13,538 bases of DNA from Candidatus Pelagibacter sp. (GCA_028343315.1 JAOLYI010000014.1:1-13538); one strand, 5' to 3'. Numbered from the stretch's first letter, positions 7,434 to 13,538 are shown. The notes: generated by a model not told the origin, from the letters alone. Made by a program: numbers and translations.

Positions 7434-8227
7434 TATTTATAAATAGTATAAGTTTTTTGTTCCTTTCTAACAATATTTTTCTTTTCAATTTCCAGCAACC
7501 TTTTTGTTAGGTCTTCTAGAGAAAAGTAAGTGTCTAAAAAGCCAACATCCGCCTTTGTTGCTATAAAAATTAAATGTTCATCAACTTTTGCTCGAGATAA
7601 ATTTTCTGGAAACAAAACGGCATATTCTAAATTCTCTGTAGGTAATTTAAAATTTTTCAAGCTAATTTTATTATTTTTTTCATATTTATTAGGAAAGAGT
7701 TTTTGTACTCGGTCAACTTTTTTGTATGGATAATATTGATAAACTGTAAGATATAATTCTTCACTAAATAAAAAATCCATAGATATTTTTTCGCCACTTC
7801 TAAAATTAACTTGATTTAGTGCAATATTAAATTCAATATTTAAATTATTTTCAAAAGAAGGAACAACATCAGCATTTATTTCAATTTTACAAAAATATAT
7901 TTTAGGTTCTGAAAGCTCGTCTACACCATCCTCTTTATTGATAATTTTATATTCTTTAATATCTCCATTAAGCGATAAAACAGAAGTTTGATTATCTTCA
8001 CATTCAAGAACTCCATCTGTCTCTTTACATTTTCTTATTTCATCTAACGAAATTTTTAGACCCAGCGCTTCTTTTATTGCTTTTTCTTTAGCTCTTTTTT
8101 CTGCAATCTGACATGCATCTTTTTGAGTAACTTCACCTAAATGTTTAAAAGTGTATTCTGTATTTACAATTTTTGAAAAAACAATTGTTGGCACTAACAA
8201 TAGTAAAGAAATAATTATAAATCTCAT
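7433..8227 (-). CDS. Secreted DUF4384-like protein
   Basis: A 264-residue protein with a cleavable-looking signal peptide (hydrophobic 4-17, likely cut near FSK at 17-19). The N-terminal half (about 30-125) has a helix full of Ala/Lys (KDACQIAEKRAKEKAIKEAL) followed by strands, and four cysteines, C39, C67, C76 and C113, that could pair in the periplasm. This half resembles the N-terminal part of LPP20/FlgT-type proteins. Residues about 130-225 fit DUF4384: FRSGEKISMDFLFSEELYLTVYQ (142-164, quoted in part), then KLFPNKYEKNNKI with the hallmark FPN (178-180), then the strand LIFIATK (219-225). DUF4384 is often found next to or fused with caspase-like peptidases and kinases, which fits the caspase-like gene nearby. 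It overlaps both its operon neighbours by 1 nt. Function is unknown. Confidence 0.75.
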   Translation of the reverse strand: MRFIIISLLLLVPTIVFSKIVNTEYTFKHLGEVTQKDACQIAEKRAKEKAIKEALGLKISLDEIRKCKETDGVLECEDNQTSVLSLNGDIKEYKIINKEDGVDELSEPKIYFCKIEINADVVPSFENNLNIEFNIALNQVNFRSGEKISMDFLFSEELYLTVYQYYPYKKVDRVQKLFPNKYEKNNKISLKNFKLPTENLEYAVLFPENLSRAKVDEHLIFIATKADVGFLDTYFSLEDLTKRLLEIEKKNIVRKEQKTYTIYK

Positions 8228-9744
8228 TATTGTTTTGTTTTAGATTTAATGTCAGCTTCTACAGCAATAAAAACAACGACCGGTAACATATTTTGATACA
8301 ATTTTGATTTATCAAATCTTACATTTTTAACTGGAATAGTTTTTTTATATTTGAAAACTTTTTTTAACATATTACTCTTTATTCCTATTCCCATTGAAGT
8401 TGGAATTTGCCCTGTTTCCTCAAAAGCTCTAGCTTTATCGAGGGTTGCTACACTAATACCTACAAGGTTTCCCTTAAGATTAAAAATTGGTCCTCCACTA
8501 TTACCAGCATTAATATCGGTAGTTGTTAAAAAAACTCCAGCTTCATCTGGATAAACTTTACTAATTATTCCTTGTGTTATTACCGGTAAATCATTACCGA
8601 ACATTAAAGTCATTGGATAACCGATACTCAAAACATCTTCACCAACTTTTGGATCTTCAAAATCTTTAGGTTTTAAATATTGTTTATACTTTTTATTTAA
8701 TTTTAAAATCGCTAAATCATAATCTTTTGATACAGCTACAACTTCTGCGTATGAAATTTTACCTTCCCCATTTCTTACTGCAATTCTTTTTGCTCCGTCA
8801 ATTACATGGTTGTTAGTGATTACGTATTTACCTTTACCGACGATAAATCCACTTCCAGTAAAATTGTAGGCAAAATCAAATTTTTCGAATTCAATTTCCT
8901 TTTTTCTATTGTCATATTTTTCAATTTCTTCTTCTTGATATTCTTTTTTCTTTTTCTTAGATATTTTTTTCTTTTTTTCTTTTTTGAAAAAATCAGGGTC
9001 TATAGATGAAATCCATTTTTTAGTTTCTTTTTGTTTGTCTTTATTCTTATTAAATTCATGGTATTTAAAAACTTTATATTTAAGTTCTAATGCTTTTTCT
9101 TTATTTCCATCTAACCAATACAAATCCGCTAGGTTATCCATTACTTGAAAACTTGTTGGAAATTTTTTTAGAAACTTATCTAAAATATTTATAGCTTCTT
9201 TATTGTTTTCAAATGATGAATGATAGTTGGCTATAGCAATGTTTACTTGTGAGTCATTAGGATTTGCGTTAAATAATTGTTCTAAAATTTTTAAAGCTTC
9301 CTCTTTCTCACCATTTTTTGTTAATCCTATTGCTAATACTATCTTACCTCTAGTTCTGTCTGAATTAATCTCTAAAGATCTTTCAGCGTGCTTAATAGAC
9401 TCTTTTAGATTTCCTCTTCTTAAATATGACTCTGCCAACCCAAGCTCACTTAAACTCTCAACATCTTCATCAGATGTCATAAATGCTCTTTCGTAAAATT
9501 CTATAGCTTTTTGTGGTTTGTTAATTTTGAGATAAATATCACCAAATAAAAGATCAATTCTTTCCTTTTCATTTTCATTTGTAATTTTAATTTCACCTAA
9601 AAGTTTAATGGCAGTTTTAATATCACTTCTATTAATCTCCTTTTTTACAGTATTTACTGAATTATTGAAGTCAGCTTTTAAAGGTATTGATAGCTGTAAA
9701 AAGATAAAAATTAGTGTTAAATTATTTTTAATAAATTTAAGCAT
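8227..9744 (-). CDS. Exported TPR protein with trypsin-like (HtrA/DegP-type, S1C) protease domain
   Basis: A 505-residue two-part protein. Residues 1-24 look like a signal peptide (cut after LKA). Residues about 40-230 are helical TPR repeats, for example the units around 63-93, 97-127, 131-161 and 165-230, with alanine/tyrosine patterns such as KAIEFYERAF and EALKILEQLFNANP. A very basic linker (about 252-283) leads to a chymotrypsin-fold domain at 290-465. The full triad is present: H313 in TNNHVID, D343 in YDLAILKL and S416 in AGNSGGPIF, so it should be active. No PDZ domain follows, unlike DegP/DegS; the end is a short hydrophobic stretch (485-497) and a basic tail. TPRs presumably bind partners or substrates. 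It is the first gene of the leftward operon and starts 14 bp from the divergent SHOCT-like gene. The family is certain; the substrate is unknown. Confidence 0.88.
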   Translation of the reverse strand: MLKFIKNNLTLIFIFLQLSIPLKADFNNSVNTVKKEINRSDIKTAIKLLGEIKITNENEKERIDLLFGDIYLKINKPQKAIEFYERAFMTSDEDVESLSELGLAESYLRRGNLKESIKHAERSLEINSDRTRGKIVLAIGLTKNGEKEEALKILEQLFNANPNDSQVNIAIANYHSSFENNKEAINILDKFLKKFPTSFQVMDNLADLYWLDGNKEKALELKYKVFKYHEFNKNKDKQKETKKWISSIDPDFFKKEKKKKISKKKKKEYQEEEIEKYDNRKKEIEFEKFDFAYNFTGSGFIVGKGKYVITNNHVIDGAKRIAVRNGEGKISYAEVVAVSKDYDLAILKLNKKYKQYLKPKDFEDPKVGEDVLSIGYPMTLMFGNDLPVITQGIISKVYPDEAGVFLTTTDINAGNSGGPIFNLKGNLVGISVATLDKARAFEETGQIPTSMGIGIKSNMLKKVFKYKKTIPVKNVRFDKSKLYQNMLPVVVFIAVEADIKSKTKQ

Positions 9745-9758
9745 TAATCTATATTAGG
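9745..9758. promoter_or_regulatory. 14-bp divergent start region between the two envelope operons
   Basis: Only 14 bp lie between the two divergent ATGs, so the promoters must overlap each other or sit inside the opposite coding sequence. On the - strand, TAATAT (9756-9751) lies 17 bp downstream of TTGTTT (9779-9774), and 6 nt separate it from the leftward ATG at 9744, which would make that mRNA leaderless. On the + strand, TATATT (9750-9755) is a good -10 look-alike but only 3 nt before the rightward ATG. AGG directly abuts that ATG, too close for a normal Shine-Dalgarno. In DNA this AT-rich such hexamers occur by chance, so only the architecture is firm. Confidence 0.35.
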
Positions 9759-11054
9759 ATGAGATTATACTTTAAACAATTAATTAATAAGTCAATAATT
9801 CTGGGCTTAATAGCTATATTTCTAATAACAATTCAATCTACTGTTTATGCAGATAACTTGCAGAAGGAAATTGAAGTTATTGAAAAATTATACAAGGATG
9901 GTGTCCTTACTAAAGAAGAATTTGAAAAGACAAAAAAAATATTAATTAGGAACGCTGAAAAAAAAAAGAGAGATCAAAAAAAAGAAACAGATCTTAAAGT
10001 AAAAAAATCAGACATAAAACCCTCTGATATACGAGTTAATATTGAATCAAAACCTAACTCTAAAGAATTTGAAAAGGCTGAGATAATTTTTAAAGATTAT
10101 AAAATTTACACATTTAGACCAGGAGGCATCAAAGTAAAAAGGATTTCTGACGGAAGACAACTTTTAACAATAGTAGATAATTTTAAGGTAAAATATTATA
10201 ACAACTCACAAAATATAATTAACGTAGATTATTCTGAAATAAAAAGACCAGCATTAGAAAAGCAAACTCAACACAGAGTTGATCAAGCAAAGAAAAAAGT
10301 AAATCAAATTTTTAATGTATTAAAAAAACCCGGTGAAAGTTTAAAACAATATGGAGAAAAGGTAAAAAAAACTTTAAAAACAAAAGATATTGACCATATT
10401 AAATTTAAAAAAGATTTGCAGTCATTAATCCCAAAAGAGTCTATTAAACTTAAATTAAATATTGAAGGGACTACAGTTTTGACTGCAGAAGGTAGATACG
10501 TAAATCATCACGATGTTTTTTTCTATCAATTTTTAACAACTACTTACGAACCTTTTCACTATTATATTAAGCTTAGAAAAAAACCCTCAATAGCTTTAAA
10601 TATGAATTTTTTTAATAAAAGAGTTGATAGAGCTGTAAGAAAGGCAAAAGAAAGATTAGCAAAAGAACATAATATCACCATTCAAGAAATTGATAGAATA
10701 ATAGAGGACAGGATAGCAAGAGAAACAGACGATGCAATTAATAGGTCAGTGGAAGATGCAGTAAACGAGTCTGTAGCAGCTGCTATTGAAGAAAGTGTTG
10801 GAATGGCAATGGCAGAACAATTAACTCTGGCAATCGAACAAGCAACGGGTGAAGCGATTGACAGAGCTTTGACCGCAGAGTTAGGGGCCGCTATTGATGC
10901 AGAAATAGCAAGAGCTGTTGAAATGGGTATTGATGAAGCAGCAGTTACAGCAGGGTGGGAAGCTTACTTTGAAGTAATTGGCGCTGGAGGAACCGCTGAA
11001 GAGGCTGCAGCAGCAGCATATGATGCATGCGGGTCAGCGTGTGATAACTATTAG
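9759..11054 (+). CDS. Secreted SHOCT-like protein with C-terminal octapeptide-repeat helix
   Basis: A 431-residue exported protein, not recognised as a whole. A signal peptide spans 1-31 (cut after VYA). Residues 34-63, with IEKLYKDGVLTKEEFEK at the core, fit a SHOCT-like short helical domain, usually an oligomerisation or tail element. A Lys-rich linker (56-88) and a mixed strand region (about 103-280) follow, with no family I can name. From about 307 to 402 the chain is an uninterrupted Ala/Glu-rich helix with an 8-residue period; the tail is Gly/Ala-rich and ends in a CGSAC pair (C424, C428). The DNA of this tail is clearly richer in G and C than its surroundings because of Ala codons. It is the first gene of the rightward operon, with the caspase-like gene 3 nt downstream. 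It could be a scaffold or filament-like partner of the proteases; that is an inference. Confidence 0.75.
   Translation: MRLYFKQLINKSIILGLIAIFLITIQSTVYADNLQKEIEVIEKLYKDGVLTKEEFEKTKKILIRNAEKKKRDQKKETDLKVKKSDIKPSDIRVNIESKPNSKEFEKAEIIFKDYKIYTFRPGGIKVKRISDGRQLLTIVDNFKVKYYNNSQNIINVDYSEIKRPALEKQTQHRVDQAKKKVNQIFNVLKKPGESLKQYGEKVKKTLKTKDIDHIKFKKDLQSLIPKESIKLKLNIEGTTVLTAEGRYVNHHDVFFYQFLTTTYEPFHYYIKLRKKPSIALNMNFFNKRVDRAVRKAKERLAKEHNITIQEIDRIIEDRIARETDDAINRSVEDAVNESVAAAIEESVGMAMAEQLTLAIEQATGEAIDRALTAELGAAIDAEIARAVEMGIDEAAVTAGWEAYFEVIGAGGTAEEAAAAAYDACGSACDNY
10677..10964 (+). repeat. Octapeptide repeat array in the SHOCT-like protein (residues 307-402)
   Basis: About eleven to twelve consecutive 8-residue units in register without gaps, with the pattern hydrophobic-x-x-A/E-I/V/L/M-x-x-S/A. 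Examples are VEDAVNES, VAAAIEES, VGMAMAEQ, LTLAIEQA, TGEAIDRA, LTAELGAA, IDAEIARA and VEMGIDEA (331-394). Hydrophobic residues recur every 4 positions. The units are degenerate at DNA level. Confidence 0.75.
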
Positions 11055-11057
11055 TAT

Positions 11058-12722
11058 ATGAAAAAAAATATTTTTATAATTTTATTTTTTATATTTTTTA
11101 CAACAAATTTATATGCAAATTGTTCTAATCTATATAAATCTTTAGGAAGCCCTTCTAAAGTAAGTCTATTATGGCTTGATGATAAAAGTGGAAAACAGGC
11201 TCAATACGCATTAATAAATAAAATTAGAGGAGATACATTTTATTTGTGTAAAAAAATAAGATCTAATTATAATCTAGACGACACAAACGCAGATGCTCTT
11301 AAGGATTTAGATAAGATTAAAGATTTATATAATGCAGAAGATGCATTTAAAGAAGTTTTTAAAGTAACCTCAGAAGAAACCACTAGATATATATTATCAA
11401 AATTATACCTTCCTGATTATGGGATTAACAAAAGCGCTTTAGTAACAGCCTTTGCATTTTCTCAAAAAGAAGAACAGGTATCAAAGTTTATAACTAAGAA
11501 AACAAAACCAAAAGCAAGCAAAAAAATTGTTAAACAAGAAAAACCTAAGTCATATATTACTAAGAAAAAAAAACCTAAAGAAGAGCCTAAAAAAATTGTT
11601 AAAAAACCTACAGTAGTTAAACAAAAAGAATTTAAAGTAGCAGCAAAAGATCTTGATGAGACACCACCTGAATTAACCATTAAAGATAAATTTGTATTTG
11701 ATCAACCTAACTATACGATTAAAGGACAGGTAAGAGATAAAGGTTCTAAAAAAATGTATGTGTTCGTTGATAATCAAATGATAGACGTAAAAAAGAATGG
11801 AAAATTTCAGATTAAAAGATTTAGCCCTGATAGTGAAAAATTAGAAGTTAAGGCAGTTGACCAGTGGGGAAATGAAATAGTTAAACTTGTTGATATTGAG
11901 ATTAAAGTAAAAAAAACAGAATTGGTTAAGAAACTTGACCCTTTAAATCCCTCAAAAATAAGAAATATAAATCAAGGAGATGTAGTTGCTTTAGTAATAG
12001 GAATTGAAACTTATGCAGAGGCACCTAAGGCAGTATACGCGAATAGAGATGCTAAATTTTTCGCTGAATATGCCAGATATGCTTTTGGCGCATCCAGAAA
12101 TAATATAAAATTATTAATCGATAAAGAAGCAACATTACCTAAAATGTATGGTGCTTTAGAAAAATGGTTACCCTCTAAAATAAAAAGCGATCAAACAGAT
12201 GTCATAGTATTTTTTGCAGGTCACGGGTTAGCTTCTAACGATGGAAAAAATCTTTATTTACTAACACAGGATAGTGATACAGATCTGCTTTCTAGAACGG
12301 CATTATCTAGAACGGAGTTATTTAAACTTATTAATCAACATAATCCTAAATCAGTAAAAATGTTTTTTGACACTTGTTACAGTGGTCAAAGTCGGGAAGA
12401 AAAAACATTATTAGCGTCTGCTAGACCGATTAGAATTGGAGTAAAAGACTCAGGAGGAGTTCCAAGTAATTTTACAATTTTCTCAGCATCTCAATTAGAT
12501 CAAATATCTTCAGGTCTTAAAGATGCTAAGCATGGAATATTCAGTTATTATTTAATGAAAGGACTAGAAGGAGCAGCTGATCAAAACAAAGATCGTCAGA
12601 TAACAAACGGGGAGCTTTTAGCTTATATGAAAAAAGAAGTTAACTCTAAAGCAATTGAACTTGGAAGATCACAAGTCCCGTCATTAGTTGGAATTAAAGA
12701 TAACACTCTTAATAAATACTAA
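11058..12722 (+). CDS. Secreted caspase-like (peptidase C14/metacaspase-type) protease with Ig-like domain
   Basis: A 554-residue exported cysteine-protease-like protein. A signal peptide spans 1-20 (cut after LYA). An unrecognised N-terminal domain (21-135) contains C22 and C64. A long Lys/Pro linker (141-192) follows. Residues 202-285 look like a bacterial Ig-like domain (PPELTIKD ... YTIKGQVRD ... AVDQWGNEI). The C14 domain occupies 308-545: VVALVIGIETY (309-319), NRDAKFFAEYA (329-339), H389 in FFAGHGLAS, C440 in FFDTCYSGQS and FTIFSASQ (472-479). The His-Cys dyad is intact. Near the end, 508-519 forms a 12-residue EF-hand-like loop before the final helix. Metacaspase-type enzymes typically cleave after Arg or Lys; the specificity here is not readable. 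It sits 3 nt after the SHOCT-like gene and 1 nt before the small secreted gene, and shares the locus with a serine protease and a DUF4384-like protein. Confidence 0.88.
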   Translation: MKKNIFIILFFIFFTTNLYANCSNLYKSLGSPSKVSLLWLDDKSGKQAQYALINKIRGDTFYLCKKIRSNYNLDDTNADALKDLDKIKDLYNAEDAFKEVFKVTSEETTRYILSKLYLPDYGINKSALVTAFAFSQKEEQVSKFITKKTKPKASKKIVKQEKPKSYITKKKKPKEEPKKIVKKPTVVKQKEFKVAAKDLDETPPELTIKDKFVFDQPNYTIKGQVRDKGSKKMYVFVDNQMIDVKKNGKFQIKRFSPDSEKLEVKAVDQWGNEIVKLVDIEIKVKKTELVKKLDPLNPSKIRNINQGDVVALVIGIETYAEAPKAVYANRDAKFFAEYARYAFGASRNNIKLLIDKEATLPKMYGALEKWLPSKIKSDQTDVIVFFAGHGLASNDGKNLYLLTQDSDTDLLSRTALSRTELFKLINQHNPKSVKMFFDTCYSGQSREEKTLLASARPIRIGVKDSGGVPSNFTIFSASQLDQISSGLKDAKHGIFSYYLMKGLEGAADQNKDRQITNGELLAYMKKEVNSKAIELGRSQVPSLVGIKDNTLNKY

Positions 12723-12723
12723 G

Positions 12724-13320
12724 ATGAAAAAAATTTTAGCATTTTTAATTTTTAACCTACTTATTATTAATCCAATTTCAGCAGATGATATTAGAGATTT
12801 ACAAATTGAAGGGATTAGCATTGGTGATAGTGGGTTAAAACATGTTAGTGAAAATACTATAACCACGTCACGACACACCACTTATAAAGATGATTCATTC
12901 TACTCAGTTGATATTATGGAAAAATTTGGAGAGTATGATGCAATACAATTTCATTTAAAAAAAGGTGATAAAAAATATATTATTTATGGCATTAGCGGTG
13001 CATTTTTATTTGGTGAAGCATCTAAATATTATCCAAAATCTGAAAAAGAATGTAAAAATAAAAGCTTAGGAATAGAAAAAGATTTAAATAGTTTTTTTTC
13101 AAATGCTAAAAAACAAAGTTCAAGAGAGATAGGTGTTGGACATGCAGATCCAGGAGTTATAAGACAGGATACATATTATTTCTTAGACACAGGTCAAGTA
13201 TGGCTTCAATGTTATACCTTTTCAAAAAAATTTAAGAAAAAAGAAAACGCTTATGATAACTTAAGACTTACAATTTTAAGTGAAGAATTTAGACTTTGGA
13301 TGAATACAAAAGCTTATTAA
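12724..13320 (+). CDS. Small secreted protein of unknown function (IEGISIGDS family)
   Basis: A 198-residue exported protein of unknown function. I chose the ATG at 12724, 1 nt after the caspase-like stop, because it begins directly with a signal peptide (MKKILAFLIF..., cut after ISA, residues 18-20). The in-frame ATG at 12688 would prepend 12 residues that overlap the caspase-like gene and blunt the signal. The mature protein starts DDIRDLQIEGISIGDSGL; I recall the IEGISIGDS motif from small secreted hypothetical proteins of SAR11-type marine bacteria. The remainder alternates short strands (YIIYGISGAFLFG, TYYFLDTGQVWLQCYTF) with Lys-rich loops. Two cysteines, C110 and C163, could form one disulfide. 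It is the third gene of the rightward operon and may be part of the envelope module or a passenger. Confidence 0.75.
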   Translation: MKKILAFLIFNLLIINPISADDIRDLQIEGISIGDSGLKHVSENTITTSRHTTYKDDSFYSVDIMEKFGEYDAIQFHLKKGDKKYIIYGISGAFLFGEASKYYPKSEKECKNKSLGIEKDLNSFFSNAKKQSSREIGVGHADPGVIRQDTYYFLDTGQVWLQCYTFSKKFKKKENAYDNLRLTILSEEFRLWMNTKAY

Positions 13321-13431
13321 ATTTGGACACCACATAGACACCACAACGAAATACATGTTTATCACTTGTATCACTGATGTTCTGTAGGATAATTTTTTTT
13401 TAATTTAAAAGTTTAGGATTTACTTACTTTG
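13321..13431. other. Spacer between the envelope operon and the tRNA, with short repeats
   Basis: A 111-nt non-coding stretch. Its first 30 nt are noticeably less AT-rich than the surroundings and contain GACACCACA twice. A nine-T run lies at 13393-13401, where + strand transcripts could end, though no good hairpin adjoins it. Both strands convergently transcribe into this spacer. I see no ORF or integrase remnant that I can name. Confidence 0.5.
13326..13345 (+). repeat. Direct repeat GACACCACA, two copies 11 bp apart
   Basis: GACACCACA occurs at 13326-13334 and 13337-13345, start-to-start 11 bp (about one helical turn). The inner CACCACA also occurs on the opposite strand at 13436-13430, spanning the encoded CCA end of the tRNA, and similarity extends a few bases past it (CACCACAAAG versus CACCACAACG). 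This could be a protein-binding or old recombination site, or chance. Confidence 0.45.
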
Positions 13432-13507
13432 TGGTGCCCTCACACGGACTCGAACCGCGAACCTATTGATTACAAATCAATTGCTCTACCAATTGAGCTA
13501 TGAGGGC
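13432..13507 (-). tRNA. trnT: tRNA-Thr (anticodon UGU)
   Basis: Read on the - strand this is a complete 76-nt tRNA. The acceptor stem GCCCTCA pairs with TGAGGGC, the discriminator is A and CCA is encoded. The D arm is GCTC/GAGC, and the anticodon stem ATTGA/TCAAT encloses loop TTTGTAA with anticodon TGT, reading ACA threonine codons. The T arm CGCGG/CCGTG (one G-U) encloses TTCGAGT. Loop lengths are standard and no intron is present. It faces the rightward operon convergently. tRNA genes are frequent integration points, but the gene is intact and no second 3'-end copy is in the window. Confidence 0.97.
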
Positions 13508-13515
13508 ATTATTTT

Positions 13516-13538
13516 TTATTTATTAAATTAATAAATAA
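13516..13538. repeat. AT-only 23-bp palindrome upstream of the tRNA
   Basis: TTATTTATTAA (13516-13526) and TTAATAAATAA (13528-13538) are perfect 11-bp inverted arms around a single A. It lies 8 bp upstream of the tRNA 5' end, in its promoter region, and runs to the window edge, so it may continue. It contains only A and T, which makes chance symmetry likelier. Confidence 0.5.

Noticed and set aside
11058..12722. Caspase-like gene as the effector of an intracellular anti-phage abortive infection system
   Set aside because: The protein has a clear signal peptide, as do its neighbours, and there is no nucleotide-sensing, STAND/NLR, CRISPR or toxin partner. An exported envelope role fits better.
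12688..12723. Upstream start for the small secreted gene
   Set aside because: It overlaps the caspase-like gene and puts 12 extra residues before a good signal peptide; the ATG at 12724 follows the stop by 1 nt.
13351..13401. Intrinsic terminator after the rightward operon
   Set aside because: The only hairpin (ATACATG/CTTGTAT, 13351-13371, one mismatch) is AT-rich and 21 nt away from the T run at 13393-13401, so it lacks the stem-plus-U-tract form.
13321..13431. C-terminal remnant of a tyrosine integrase beside the tRNA
   Set aside because: Translations of this spacer give no recognisable integrase active-site residues and are broken by stops.
1..13538. CRISPR array, insertion sequence, riboswitch or rRNA
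   Set aside because: I see no regularly spaced direct repeats, transposase, conserved aptamer or rRNA sequence; almost every base is coding.

Overview
The window is a strongly AT-rich (visibly around 70% or more), densely packed stretch of a bacterial chromosome. Codons are lysine/asparagine/isoleucine-heavy, genes abut or overlap by 1 to 20 nt, and there are almost no spacers. With a CCA-encoding tRNA-Thr and a small secreted protein carrying an IEGISIGDS motif that I associate with SAR11-type genomes, this suggests a streamlined marine alphaproteobacterium (Pelagibacterales or similar). That assignment is an inference from composition and recall, not from a marker gene.

Region 1 (1-6448, all + strand) is the end of a surface-glycan locus. 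It holds the 3' part of an NAD-dependent sugar epimerase/dehydratase, a polyprenyl-phosphate-type GT2 glycosyltransferase with two C-terminal membrane helices, three metabolic enzymes not normally expected here, and a GT61-family glycosyltransferase. The three enzymes are an acylating acetaldehyde dehydrogenase homologue (DmpF/MhpF type), a 4-hydroxy-2-oxovalerate aldolase homologue (DmpG type) and an acetolactate-synthase-like ThDP enzyme. They are coupled by 20-nt and 1-nt overlaps, and the GT61 gene follows with a 4-nt overlap. No other meta-cleavage genes are present, and the aldolase has substitutions that make its aldehyde pocket more polar. I infer that the trio handles pyruvate-derived C2/C3 units for an unusual glycan component.

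Region 2 (6483-13320) is a divergent pair of operons encoding exported proteins. Leftward: a TPR/trypsin-like (HtrA-type) serine protease, a DUF4384-like protein and an LPP20-like lipoprotein with an internal duplication, each pair overlapping by 1 nt (TAATG). Rightward: a SHOCT-like protein ending in an octapeptide-repeat alanine-rich helix, a secreted caspase-like (C14) protease with an Ig-like domain and an EF-hand-like loop, and a small secreted protein. The two operons start only 14 bp apart. Every member has a signal peptide or lipobox, so this looks like a cell-envelope proteolytic or sensing module built around two proteases of different catalytic type. It is the best candidate for an undescribed system here.

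Region 3 (13321-13538) is a short spacer with a repeated GACACCACA motif, a tRNA-Thr(UGU) on the - strand, and an AT-only palindrome at the window edge. No CRISPR array, insertion sequence, rRNA or recognisable integrase is present.
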